64,000 nt of DNA from Bacteroidales bacterium (GTDB lineage Bacteria; Bacteroidota; Bacteroidia; Bacteroidales; F082), in the NCBI GenBank assembly GCA_024400395.1, contig JAKSMW010000002.1:48304-112303 (forward strand), given 5' to 3'. Both the position numbers and the translations under genes were made by a program. The notes below the pieces were generated by a model, which saw only the letters and a list, made by a program, of their open reading frames with translations, made no database searches and was not told the DNA's origin. Below are positions 34,250 to 43,351 of the stretch, piece by piece; the stretch's first letter is position 1; each line of letters opens with the position of its first letter.

Positions 34250-36862
34250 ATGAAAAAAATTTTATCAACACTTTTACTGATGATTTCAGCAACTTTGGCT
34301 TTTTCGCAGGCCGTTGTTGAAATCGACTTCAACAATTTCAGCGACAACGCTAATCTGAACGGTCAGAACGGCTGGACAGCACGGCCGCACAGTGCAGGCA
34401 ACGGCGGCAACCCAATCTACACCGGCTACATCGGACCGCGTGGAATGATGACACCCGACGAGACAATCGGCGTGTTCTCCGTCTGCTCCGGCACGAGCTT
34501 CGGCGACATCGCGACGCACAGCCTCAACGAATACGGCTTCGACTTCTCGACAGGCGGTGTCATTGAGATTGAATGCGATATGTGGCGCGAATGGTGGGGC
34601 GACTTCTTCGGCATCGGCTACGACGGCAACGGCGACGGCGTGGTCCTCCCTCCAATCCAAGGCAACTACGAGCCAATCCGTCCTAACGCCAACAGCACCA
34701 GCCCTGACGGTGGAATCTACATGCTCACCACCGGCATCAACGAAGAGAACCCAGACGCATTCATGAACGGCATCGTGCTTCCTAATAACACCATGCCCGC
34801 CGACTTCGACTTCGAGCCGCACCAGCATTGGTACCGCTGGAAAGTCTCCATCGACCTCGATGCCAACAACGGCGCAGGTGCCGTCACCTTATATATGATG
34901 CGCGACGTCCCTGACGGAGAATTCGAACCCGTGCCTGAATGTCAAGGCATTCCAGCAGGACTCACGCCCGGTTCAGGCGACAAATTCGACCCCGCCATGT
35001 GGAACGGCATCTTCATGCTCAACAGCGGCTACGGCGGCTTCGACAACTTCACAGTCAGACACATCCCAGGCGGATTGGCAGCGCAATTTATTGACTTTGA
35101 AAACATCACCGACAAACTCGTCAGCGACGCCCCGATAACATTGAACGCCACCGCGACTTCAGGTCTTCCCGTGACTTTTGAATTGGCACAAGGACCGGCG
35201 ACACTTAACGGCAACATACTCACTCTGACAGGCGAGGAAGGTCTGGTAAAAGTGAAAGCCATACAAGAAGGCGACGATACGCAATGGCAGCCAGCACCGA
35301 CTGTCACACGTTCTTTCTATGTCGTTGACCCAGAAAACTATACACCGGAAATCACGATACGCCGCCCTTACGAAGGCACGATGGTCTATATGCCGAACTT
35401 CGACAAACCGGTTTTGGTTGTGTTAAGTGCATATATCGAACACGGCGACGCCATCAAATTTGAAGAGGTGAAATGCACCATCAACGGCGAAGACGTCATC
35501 TTGAAAACCGACTACCCCGACAATCCGGCAAACGGTTATTGGTACACGACATGGCAGCCGACTGCGGAAGGCATTTACAACATGACAGCGAGCATCACAC
35601 AGTCGGGAGGCAAAGTCACAACAAAATCAAACACTTTTGAAGTGACAACAAACTATAACAACATGAATGTCACGGCATTCGATGGCGACTTGGTCGTATC
35701 ACCTCAGACCGAGAGCGTTTTCGGCGATTACATCTTCCCCACACATGTCAACGCATTCAACGCCATCAACATGCACTATGGCCACAACTGCGTCGGCAGC
35801 TGCGACCCATACGACCGTGTCGGTTACTGCCGCATCAGGAACTTCCGCGGCGAATGGATGGAACTGTTCCGTTACATCTCGCCTTTCGGAGTGGAATGCA
35901 CTGACGACCAAGATGTTACAGATTTCACAACAATGCTTCAGGGCCTTGTTGAATTTGAACTTTATTTCCAGACATGGACAGGCGACGGTTATAACCCGAC
36001 GGCTATCTTTGAATATACCAAAGGCACGCCGGAATACAGCTACGTTGACATGACCGAACTATGGAACGGCGAATATGCCTTCGGCGACTACGAGAACAGA
36101 TGCCCTGTGCCGGCACGCAATGTCACCTTCGACCCGGGCGTGGAAAAAGCCAACCTGAGACTTGTCACCACAGGACACAAATGGAGCAGCGGCACAAACG
36201 GCAACTACAACACAGGCAACGCCGCCGAATTTTACGAGGCGACACATAACATCAATATCAATGGAAACACCAAATACACACAACATTTGTGGAGAACCTG
36301 CAACCCCAACCCGGCCGGCTGCCAACCGCAGAACGGCACATGGACATACGACCGCAGCGGATGGTGCCCGGGCAGCCTCGCGATGGTATGGAACTTCAGT
36401 CTCGATGAATACATCCCTAACGGAAACGCCGAAATAATCTATGAATTCGACCCTGACTACATCGACGAATGCCACCCCAACTACCCCGACTGCGTTACCG
36501 GACAGAACAACTGTCCGAACTGCCAGGATTCAGATAACCCGCTGTTGAGAGTTTCCGGAAAACTCGTCACCTACACCAACCAAAATGGCACAATCATGAG
36601 CGCGCCATCGTATCCTGACGCTAACGAAGATCCGTTCAACGTGAACATCACGCCAAATCCGGCGAAGAACACAATGACAATCGCCACCGACTACGAACTC
36701 GGACGCGTTTCAGTGCATATCCTTAATGCCCAAGGCGTTGAAGTCAGAGGCTTCAACCTCGAAGGTACAAAGACCATAGATGTCAGCGGCCTTCCGTCAG
36801 GAATATACTTCGTCAACCTCATCGGCGGCAAAGTCGTTACAAGAAAAGTTGTGATTGAATAA
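34250..36862 (+). CDS. T9SS-secreted protein with a PNGase F-like domain
   Basis: An 870-residue secreted protein. Signal peptide ~1-19; residues ~20-280 form a beta-rich region with acidic Gly-rich loops (YDGNGDGV), possibly a lectin-like fold; ~285-480 are Ig-like repeats. Residues ~500-790 resemble the PNGase F/N-glycanase two-jelly-roll module: GHNCVGSCDPYDRVGY, LFRYISPFGVEC..DVTDF, and late CNP..CQPQNGTWTYDRSGWCPG. This fold occurs in glycoamidases that release N-glycans and in proteins with no shown activity; catalytic acids were not verified. The C-terminus is a T9SS sorting domain (ITPNPAKNTM to VTRKVVIE). It converges on recN with a 13-bp gap. Confidence 0.8.
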   Translation: MKKILSTLLLMISATLAFSQAVVEIDFNNFSDNANLNGQNGWTARPHSAGNGGNPIYTGYIGPRGMMTPDETIGVFSVCSGTSFGDIATHSLNEYGFDFSTGGVIEIECDMWREWWGDFFGIGYDGNGDGVVLPPIQGNYEPIRPNANSTSPDGGIYMLTTGINEENPDAFMNGIVLPNNTMPADFDFEPHQHWYRWKVSIDLDANNGAGAVTLYMMRDVPDGEFEPVPECQGIPAGLTPGSGDKFDPAMWNGIFMLNSGYGGFDNFTVRHIPGGLAAQFIDFENITDKLVSDAPITLNATATSGLPVTFELAQGPATLNGNILTLTGEEGLVKVKAIQEGDDTQWQPAPTVTRSFYVVDPENYTPEITIRRPYEGTMVYMPNFDKPVLVVLSAYIEHGDAIKFEEVKCTINGEDVILKTDYPDNPANGYWYTTWQPTAEGIYNMTASITQSGGKVTTKSNTFEVTTNYNNMNVTAFDGDLVVSPQTESVFGDYIFPTHVNAFNAINMHYGHNCVGSCDPYDRVGYCRIRNFRGEWMELFRYISPFGVECTDDQDVTDFTTMLQGLVEFELYFQTWTGDGYNPTAIFEYTKGTPEYSYVDMTELWNGEYAFGDYENRCPVPARNVTFDPGVEKANLRLVTTGHKWSSGTNGNYNTGNAAEFYEATHNININGNTKYTQHLWRTCNPNPAGCQPQNGTWTYDRSGWCPGSLAMVWNFSLDEYIPNGNAEIIYEFDPDYIDECHPNYPDCVTGQNNCPNCQDSDNPLLRVSGKLVTYTNQNGTIMSAPSYPDANEDPFNVNITPNPAKNTMTIATDYELGRVSVHILNAQGVEVRGFNLEGTKTIDVSGLPSGIYFVNLIGGKVVTRKVVIE

Positions 36863-36875
36863 CAGACCGATTATT

Positions 36876-38531
36876 TTAATTACGCAAAAGAACCTCCGCG
36901 GCCTTAAGTGCTTCGGGGGTTATTTTGTCGTTGCTCAACATTTTGGCGATTTCAGCAACACGTTCATCCTGTGCGAGTTGGCGTATATTAGAATGCGTCT
37001 TATCACCGCTGTTGTCTTTAAAGACAAAGAAATGCCGTTTCGCCTTTGATGCTATCTGCGGCAAATGCGTAATCGAGACAAGCTGAAGTCTCTCCCCCAT
37101 TTTTTTCATAATGTCGCCGAGTTTTGAAGCAACCTCGCCCGAAACGCCGGTGTCAATCTCATCAAAAATAAGTGTCGGAATATAGTTCTTTTCAGCAGCC
37201 ACCGCTTTGATTGCCAACATCAAACGTGAAAGTTCGCCGCCCGACGCCACCCGTGTCATATCGTCAGGAGCGATTCCTTTGTTGGCGGAAAACATGAAAC
37301 GCACTTTGTCGAGCCCGGTGCTTGAAAAGTCATTCAACTTTGAACACTCGATTTCAAAAACACCGTGAGGCATAGCAAGCTGACGGATTATTTCCGTAAC
37401 AGCTTTCTCAAACGACTTCTTCGCATTTATTCGCCTGTCAGACAACGACTTGGCGAGTTTTGAAAGTTCGTTTTTGATTTTTTTCAGTTCATTTTCCTTT
37501 GCGGAAATCTGACCGTCAATATTTGCGAAAACGTTCACTTTTTCAGAAAGTTCTTCTCTTACCTCAAGCAATTCACCATAATCATTGACATGATGTTTCA
37601 TCATCAGACGCTGAATCAAATCAAAACGTTCCTGTAATGTTTCAAGTGACTCGGAGTCGAATTGCGTCTTATCTTGAAGAGAATCAATATCTTGCGCAAT
37701 ATCCTTAAGTTCTATCCTCGTTGACTCGATACGCTCAACGTAAGATTCAGCCTGCGGGATGAACTTTTTCAAATGCTCAACATTCGATTTCAATTCATTA
37801 AGTTGGTCAAGAATTGAAATTTCAGATTCCTGAAGAAGATTTGTCGATTGAGCCAACAGCGTTTTCACTTCCTCTGCATTTTCAAGAAGTTCAAGACGTT
37901 GTGTAACATCTTCATATTCAGCATCTTGAAGATTAGCTTTCAAAAGTTCATCCAATTGGAATGAAAGAAAATCGTTTTCGGCAAGATTCTTCTGCGACAT
38001 CTCACGAAGACGGTTCAACTCATTTGAACACGAAGCAAATGAATGATATTGCTTTTGATATTCAATGAGTAACGACAAGTTGTCGGCCGCATCATCAAGA
38101 AGATTCAGTTGAAAATCAGCATTCGTGAGAAGCAACGAATCGTGTTGTGAGTGGATGTCAACGAGTTGATTTCCAAGCTCTTTGATTTGCTGCAATGAAA
38201 CGGGAGTATCGTTTATAAAAGCTCTTGACTTTTTTGACGTAGAAAGTTCTCTTCTCAAAACGCATTCCTCGTCATAATCAAGGTCATTTCCTTCAAAAAA
38301 CGATTTAAGGTTTTCGTTTTCAAAGCAGAAAGTCGCTTCAACAACGCATTTTTTTGTTTCATCGAGCAAAATATTCGAATCAGAACGCTCGCCAAGCACA
38401 AATCCCAAAGCACCGAGAAGGATTGACTTACCTGCACCAGTCTCGCCGGTAATGACACTGAAACCGTTGTCAAAATCAATTGACAATGAATCAATTAAAG
38501 CGTAATTAGATATGGTCAGGTGTCGGAGCAT
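36876..38531 (-). CDS. recN: DNA repair protein RecN
   Basis: A 551-residue SMC-like ATPase that acts early in double-strand break repair. Walker A GETGAGKS is at residues 29-36, followed by LGERSDSNIL; a long coiled coil (~150-390) is interrupted by a short hinge; the C-terminal half-domain holds the signature VASGGELSRLMLAIKA and Walker B IFDEIDTGVSG. Length is typical. It is the last gene of the bamD-omega-porD-recN cluster, with an 85-bp gap before it that carries a TTAGGTGATTAGG repeat. Confidence 0.96.
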   Translation of the reverse strand: MLRHLTISNYALIDSLSIDFDNGFSVITGETGAGKSILLGALGFVLGERSDSNILLDETKKCVVEATFCFENENLKSFFEGNDLDYDEECVLRRELSTSKKSRAFINDTPVSLQQIKELGNQLVDIHSQHDSLLLTNADFQLNLLDDAADNLSLLIEYQKQYHSFASCSNELNRLREMSQKNLAENDFLSFQLDELLKANLQDAEYEDVTQRLELLENAEEVKTLLAQSTNLLQESEISILDQLNELKSNVEHLKKFIPQAESYVERIESTRIELKDIAQDIDSLQDKTQFDSESLETLQERFDLIQRLMMKHHVNDYGELLEVREELSEKVNVFANIDGQISAKENELKKIKNELSKLAKSLSDRRINAKKSFEKAVTEIIRQLAMPHGVFEIECSKLNDFSSTGLDKVRFMFSANKGIAPDDMTRVASGGELSRLMLAIKAVAAEKNYIPTLIFDEIDTGVSGEVASKLGDIMKKMGERLQLVSITHLPQIASKAKRHFFVFKDNSGDKTHSNIRQLAQDERVAEIAKMLSNDKITPEALKAAEVLLRN

Positions 38532-38540
38532 AATGAGGAT

Positions 38541-38565
38541 TTTAGGTGATTAGGTGTTTGAGGTA
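38541..38565. repeat. Dispersed TTAGGTGATTAGGTG repeat
   Basis: Degenerate tandem units of TTAGGTGA in the porD-recN gap. Related wording is found at 24651-24672 and, inverted, at 13119-13170. Always intergenic. Confidence 0.4.
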
Positions 38566-38616
38566 AATTCATTAGGGGAAAACACATCGTGCGCCGTCCC
38601 TTTTTCACTTTTATTC

Positions 38617-39525
38617 CTACTTCCTTGCATTGAGAAGTTCTTCGTATTCTTCGGCGTGTGAGCCGTCGATGTCACGTAAGATATTGACAGCCTTAGACTT
38701 TTCCTGTTGAGGGCCTTCTGAATAGACGCTCTTCCATTCGCCGCGTTTTGTATCATTGAGTATTGTCAGATAATACATGTTCGGCTTGCTTGAATAAGCC
38801 TGTTTGAGGCAGTCTAAAGATTTTGTTATGGCAGTGCGTCCCTCGTCAACTTTTCCATTGCCCATGACATCAAGTCCAAGTCTATGATATTCATAGTAAT
38901 ACTGACGCAAAGGTTTATAAGAGTCATTAGTCATGTTCTCTAAAAGCCAATAACGGTTCTTGTTGCTGTCAAAAGCTTTCCATCCCGGTTCCGTTGAACT
39001 TTGCGCTGCGTTGACGACCTTGCCGGCGGCCTCATAGAATTTGTCACCACCGTAAAGCCCGAATGAATCGAAATAAATTCCGATGCAATAATATGCGTAA
39101 AACGCCAGCAACGATGTCAGATTTGACATATACATATTCTCGTTAAAGTCAAGTTGTTGACCTTCAACGTATTCGAATGAAAATCCATTGTCAATGTAAT
39201 TAAACAAAGGTGTCGTTATTGAAGCGTTAAACACAGGTCTGCGCAATGCGATATTCATTTGACCATTGATATAATTACCTTCACGGCTCTGCACAGTTAT
39301 TGCGATTGCACCCTCAATACGTTCATTCTGTTCGAGTTGCAAATTTGTCCAAATTCTGTTATTCAAGAAAGTCATTATGCTTTCCTGCAACGATTCAAAG
39401 ACACGCTGGTCAGTTCCTCCGACCTGCTTTGAATTTACCGTCACGGTGAAATTCAGTTCCTGGGCAACGGCGTCGTTTGCAAACATGCAGAACACCAGTA
39501 ATAAAGGCAGAAATAATTTCTTCAT
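38617..39525 (-). CDS. porD: PorD/DUF4835 family protein (T9SS-associated)
   Basis: A 302-residue exported protein (signal peptide ending DAVAQ) of the DUF4835 family, which includes the T9SS-associated PorD. Family features are VTVNSKQVGGTDQRVFESLQ near the N-terminus, FLNNRIWT, and the middle segment ENMYMSNLTSLLAFYAYYCIG. It probably helps T9SS assembly at the cell envelope; the molecular role is poorly defined. The start MKKLF at 39525 gives a standard signal peptide; an ATG 9 nt upstream is possible. In relatives I recall coaBC lying between the omega gene and this one; here that gene is absent. Confidence 0.88.
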   Translation of the reverse strand: MKKLFLPLLLVFCMFANDAVAQELNFTVTVNSKQVGGTDQRVFESLQESIMTFLNNRIWTNLQLEQNERIEGAIAITVQSREGNYINGQMNIALRRPVFNASITTPLFNYIDNGFSFEYVEGQQLDFNENMYMSNLTSLLAFYAYYCIGIYFDSFGLYGGDKFYEAAGKVVNAAQSSTEPGWKAFDSNKNRYWLLENMTNDSYKPLRQYYYEYHRLGLDVMGNGKVDEGRTAITKSLDCLKQAYSSKPNMYYLTILNDTKRGEWKSVYSEGPQQEKSKAVNILRDIDGSHAEEYEELLNARK

Positions 39526-39551
39526 ATAGGTCAAATTGTAAATCCTTGATA

Positions 39552-39588
39552 ATCACACCACCTGAATGTAAGAGTCAAGTGGTGTGAT
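39552..39588. terminator. Hairpin between omega and porD genes
   Basis: ATCACACCAC (39552-39561) pairs with GTGGTGTGAT (39579-39588). The run of A after it on the plus strand means no U-tract on the transcribed minus strand, so it may be an mRNA-processing or partial termination site rather than a full terminator. Confidence 0.4.
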
Positions 39589-39614
39589 AAAAAATCAAAT
39601 TCTGAAACTTCTTC

Positions 39615-39953
39615 TTAGAAGTCTCCGTCGTGTTCTTTGTTTGGATTACGGTAGTAAATCTTGTCGTTCAAGAACTCGTCGATGGCGATGAGGGTCGGTT
39701 TTGGCAACTTCTCATAGAATTTTGCGACTTCAATCTGTTCCTTGTTTTCAAAAACCTCCTCAAGTGTGTCATTGTTTGACGTGAAGTCTTCGATTTTCTT
39801 GTTGAGTTCAGTTTTCATCTCTGTTGAAATCTGATTTGCTCTTTTTGACAAGATGGCTACTGTTTCGTAAATGTTACCTGTACCAGCATAGAACTGGTCT
39901 TTCTGACGGGTTATTGCGGTTGTCTCCGCCTTCACTTTTCTAAAATCGATCAT
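39615..39953 (-). CDS. RNA polymerase omega-like subunit (Bacteroidetes type)
   Basis: A 112-residue protein matching the Bacteroidetes omega-subunit family. It contains YETVAILSKRANQIS (the conserved helix that contacts beta-prime), LEEVFENKEQIE and LPKPTLIAIDEFLN. It helps assemble RNA polymerase. It starts one base after the bamD stop, so the genes are co-translated. Confidence 0.85.
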   Translation of the reverse strand: MIDFRKVKAETTAITRQKDQFYAGTGNIYETVAILSKRANQISTEMKTELNKKIEDFTSNNDTLEEVFENKEQIEVAKFYEKLPKPTLIAIDEFLNDKIYYRNPNKEHDGDF

Positions 39954-39954
39954 T

Positions 39955-40755
39955 TTATTTGTATTTACTTAATTTCTCTCTAATTTTTTCAACTACTGGT
40001 TCCAAATCCTTGATATACTGGCTGTCGGGAAAGATATAAGTCAGTGTGTTGAATTTCTCAACCGCCAGTTCATAGCGTTCACGTTGTTTATCAGCGACAC
40101 TTTTCTCAGCATACCTATTGTAATTCACGACCATATAAGCAAGAATCTCCTCACGGTGAAGTGTGCCTGGATAGTCTTTCATAAATGTCTCAAACGACGT
40201 TGTTGCAGCCTGATACTCTTCCATCTTGAAATAAAGCATGCATTTTTTGTAGTCTTTTTCTTCAAGTTTCATTCTGAGAGTATCTATTTTCCCGTTTGCT
40301 ATTTCAACATTCGGACTTTCCGGATACAAGTCAATGAAACTCTGAAATTCAGTGATTGCATTGTAAGTATCGGTCTGGTCCAAAGTGATGCTTGGTGAAA
40401 GCTTGTAATAGCACAACGCACTTCTGAACAAGGCATCTTCTGTTCTTTTTGAAAAAGGATAATTGGCGGCGTAGCGTTTGTAATACTGGCTCGCAATCTC
40501 ATAATCCCTTTTTTTGTAATAGCATTCCGCAGTCAGGAAAGCGATATTCTCGCCTTCCGTCTTGCCGCGATATGCCGATTGCAACACGTCGAACAACTGC
40601 AAAGCACGGTCATAGTTATTCTTTTCGTAATAATTCAGAGCCTCTTTGTATTTGGCCTCATTATCCGTACTTTTCAGCAATTTCGAGTATTTACTGCATG
40701 ATGCAAGCGCCATCAAGCATAACATTATAAGTAAGAATTGTCTGTTCTTTAGCAT
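39955..40755 (-). CDS. bamD: Outer membrane assembly lipoprotein BamD
   Basis: A 266-residue TPR lipoprotein of the beta-barrel assembly machine, anchored to the inner face of the outer membrane. Lipobox LASC ends the signal peptide (~residues 17-20); TPR-like helices follow (YKEALNYYEKNNYDRALQLFD, TAECYYKKRDYEIASQYYKRY, AITEFQSFIDLYPES). Length and order of motifs are typical of the Bacteroidetes form. Its -7 box lies 4 nt from the ATG, so the mRNA is predicted to be leaderless. Confidence 0.92.
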   Translation of the reverse strand: MLKNRQFLLIMLCLMALASCSKYSKLLKSTDNEAKYKEALNYYEKNNYDRALQLFDVLQSAYRGKTEGENIAFLTAECYYKKRDYEIASQYYKRYAANYPFSKRTEDALFRSALCYYKLSPSITLDQTDTYNAITEFQSFIDLYPESPNVEIANGKIDTLRMKLEEKDYKKCMLYFKMEEYQAATTSFETFMKDYPGTLHREEILAYMVVNYNRYAEKSVADKQRERYELAVEKFNTLTYIFPDSQYIKDLEPVVEKIREKLSKYK

Positions 40756-40759
40756 GCTG

Positions 40760-40767
40760 CAAAATTA
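40760..40767 (-). promoter_or_regulatory. -7 promoter box directly before bamD ATG
   Basis: TAATTTTG on the minus strand, then cagc and the ATG. The same 4-nt spacing is seen at EamA (7769-7781). Confidence 0.6.
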
Positions 40768-40817
40768 CATTTTTTTAGTTTTGTATAACGACTTTTGCAG
40801 AAAATTATTGTGAAGTA

Positions 40818-43346
40818 TTATTCCACAACAATTTTCCTGACAATCTGTCTGCCGTCAACATTCACATTGATGAAATAAATGCCGGATTCAACATCTTCAA
40901 TATTGATTTCTAATGTATTATATTCTTTAACAAGTTGTCCTTGAATATTATAAAGTGAAATAATAACATTATCTTTCTCACTTAATCCATTGATGTGGAT
41001 TATTGATGAAGCCGGATTCGGGCAGATTTCGATGTCATTTTCAGACATTTCAGCTGCGCCAAGGCACTCATCAACATAGAAAACCACGTCTGCTGTCTCG
41101 GAATTTTCGCCATCGTTCACCTCAACCGTGCAAGTTATTTCACCAATTGTTGACGCTGTGAACAACGGGTCCGCCGACGTTGGATCATCGAAGTTTTCAG
41201 CAGGTGACCACTGATATGTATAGTTTCCGCTTCCGCCAATGGCAAATACATGCAGGCTCATAGCCTCACCGATGCACAATGTGTCGTTATCGGCGTAGGC
41301 TTCAATTTCCAATGGTACAACCACACCTTCGCAGCTCACGTATGCCGCCCAACCTGCTTTGTTCTGACTGTAATCTGACGTGAACTTGAAAGTCAGTGCG
41401 CCATCTTCATTCGTCGCGACAAATGAATTCGCGATTGAAGATCCGCTGAAAGATCCCATTGATGCCGACGATGTTGATGTTCCGTCATAGACATACAATT
41501 TGTCGTAACCTGATTCTGTGTTGAACATTGAAAATTCGACTTTCACCTTTGCACCTGCGACTTCAGGATAAATCGTCATCGTGATATTTTCATTGTCAGA
41601 ATAGTTACCGTTTGCGCCACCTGTATCATAAAACATTGAACCACAAGTCGTTTCGCTTCCGCTGTGCATATTGAATGACGTAACTACATTAATGTAATGC
41701 GGGATGTATTTGGTGTCGGTGTCACCGTTTGCGTTGCTTACTGTGAGACGGACTCCGAAGCTGCCGGCCTCGTTGTATTTAATGTTTGTCGGGTTCTGAA
41801 CTGTTGATGTTGAAGGAGTTGCGCCTTCAAACTCCCAGCTCCAGCTGTTGATTCCCGCGCCCCATGACTCATCGGTGAAATTCACCGTCCCGCCGAGTGC
41901 GACACCTGTCGAGCTTGCGCCGAAACCAGCGATGATTCCTTCGCCGGCAACGAGCTGGACATTGAGGTTTGTCGTCTGGCCGTCAACCGCCGTAACAGTG
42001 TATTCCTTTGGATAATAACCGTTTGCGGTAAACCTGACAGTATATGTGCCGCCTTTTATCGGACGGTGATAATCGCCTGCCGGAAGATGGCTCTCAACAA
42101 CCGAATAATCCTGGTCATGACCGACGATTGTTACAGTAGCTTCGATCGGCTGTCCTGATATTGAATCAGTTACGACACCGTGAATACCTTTCAGGCATTG
42201 ATTCATGTATGCGAAAATCGAATTATGGTTGTAATTCCAGAAACTCGGCATCTGGCTTCCTGACGGGCATTTTGAGCCTGAGCATTCGATGCAGACCTCG
42301 CGGCACTGATGATAGTAGTTCATGAAATCCTGACGGCCGCCACCGATCTGATACCACTGTGCGCCGTTGGTTATGCCATTGTTCAAATCGGTCATGTAGT
42401 TTGAATCGACCTGATGTGCAAGGTCAGCGTATTCACGGCAGACGTACTGCCACCAAGCGTCGTCGGCATGAAGTGAGGTCTCGTTATCCCAAGGATAGTT
42501 CATGACCTCAGAGCCGCCGTGGTAGTTGGCTGCCATTGTAAACTGGTAATCTTCAGCAAGTTGCATGAACCATTCGGTTTCAGGGGCATACGGTTCGCCG
42601 TCAGGATGCGGGCCGTCGTTGAAGTCAGGATAGTTGCGGTTGAGGTCGATTCCGCTTGCGTTGTAGCGCACGCTGCCGTTCACCGTGTTGTTTCCTCCGT
42701 GATATGTTCCGTCCGGATTTGCGTCAGGGCAGATGAACAGGTCGAGATTGTCCATCACGTTCTGGACTTCCGCAACTGTCGGATTTTCAAGCAGATAGTC
42801 GATAAGGCGAAGCATCATGATATAACCTGTCGTCTCATCGCCGTGCATTGTCGAAGAGTATAAGAATTTCGGCTTGCCTTCAGTCACACCGTTATTGAGA
42901 CGTGCGACAAGAATCTTACGGCCGCTGTTCAGAGTTCCGAGAGTCAGGATCTGGCATTTGTCAGGATGGTCGGTGGCGAACTCATACATCATCGCTTCGT
43001 AAGCCTCGTAAGTCGGGTAAGAATCCCAATCGTAAGTGGCGCGTGTGCGACCGTCATACATTTTATGATTTTCGAGCATTGAAGGAGGAGTCTGAAGAGT
43101 CACTTCATATCCAAGTTTCTGAAATTCAGCAAATTGCCTGTTATTTGCGTAAGCCGTGACGACGTTGCCGTCAACTTTGTCAACAGAGACTGCATGAGCA
43201 ATCGCTTTAAGATTGTCATTTCCATTCAGGTTGAATGTGAAATAATATTCGCCGCGCTGTTGCATCAAAGCGTTAAGATCTGTTTCTTGTGCAGACACTC
43301 CCAAAGAAACAAGTAAGAAAAGAACAAGTAGAAAACGTGTTTTCAT
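40818..43346 (-). CDS. T9SS-secreted M14 zinc carboxypeptidase
   Basis: An 842-residue secreted protein. Signal peptide ~1-19; M14 domain ~105-395 with zinc ligands in MHGDET (H168, E171), substrate-binding DLNRNYPD, later AANYHGGS and the catalytic Glu in CIECSG. A carboxypeptidase regulatory-like domain (~395-475, VTDSISGQPIEATVTI), a PKD-type domain (~475-555, FTDESWG...WSWEFEGATPS), a CUB-like domain (~560-680) and a further Ig-like domain follow. The T9SS sorting domain begins EICPNPASS and ends GRQIVRKIVVE. It trims peptides at the cell surface or outside. It starts 5 nt after dapA, apparently in the same operon. Confidence 0.92.
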   Translation of the reverse strand: MKTRFLLVLFLLVSLGVSAQETDLNALMQQRGEYYFTFNLNGNDNLKAIAHAVSVDKVDGNVVTAYANNRQFAEFQKLGYEVTLQTPPSMLENHKMYDGRTRATYDWDSYPTYEAYEAMMYEFATDHPDKCQILTLGTLNSGRKILVARLNNGVTEGKPKFLYSSTMHGDETTGYIMMLRLIDYLLENPTVAEVQNVMDNLDLFICPDANPDGTYHGGNNTVNGSVRYNASGIDLNRNYPDFNDGPHPDGEPYAPETEWFMQLAEDYQFTMAANYHGGSEVMNYPWDNETSLHADDAWWQYVCREYADLAHQVDSNYMTDLNNGITNGAQWYQIGGGRQDFMNYYHQCREVCIECSGSKCPSGSQMPSFWNYNHNSIFAYMNQCLKGIHGVVTDSISGQPIEATVTIVGHDQDYSVVESHLPAGDYHRPIKGGTYTVRFTANGYYPKEYTVTAVDGQTTNLNVQLVAGEGIIAGFGASSTGVALGGTVNFTDESWGAGINSWSWEFEGATPSTSTVQNPTNIKYNEAGSFGVRLTVSNANGDTDTKYIPHYINVVTSFNMHSGSETTCGSMFYDTGGANGNYSDNENITMTIYPEVAGAKVKVEFSMFNTESGYDKLYVYDGTSTSSASMGSFSGSSIANSFVATNEDGALTFKFTSDYSQNKAGWAAYVSCEGVVVPLEIEAYADNDTLCIGEAMSLHVFAIGGSGNYTYQWSPAENFDDPTSADPLFTASTIGEITCTVEVNDGENSETADVVFYVDECLGAAEMSENDIEICPNPASSIIHINGLSEKDNVIISLYNIQGQLVKEYNTLEINIEDVESGIYFINVNVDGRQIVRKIVVE

Positions 43347-43351
43347 ATTTT

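Noticed and set aside
39552-39588. Full terminator between omega and porD
   Set aside because: The U-tract is on the wrong strand for the direction of transcription; kept only as a hairpin.
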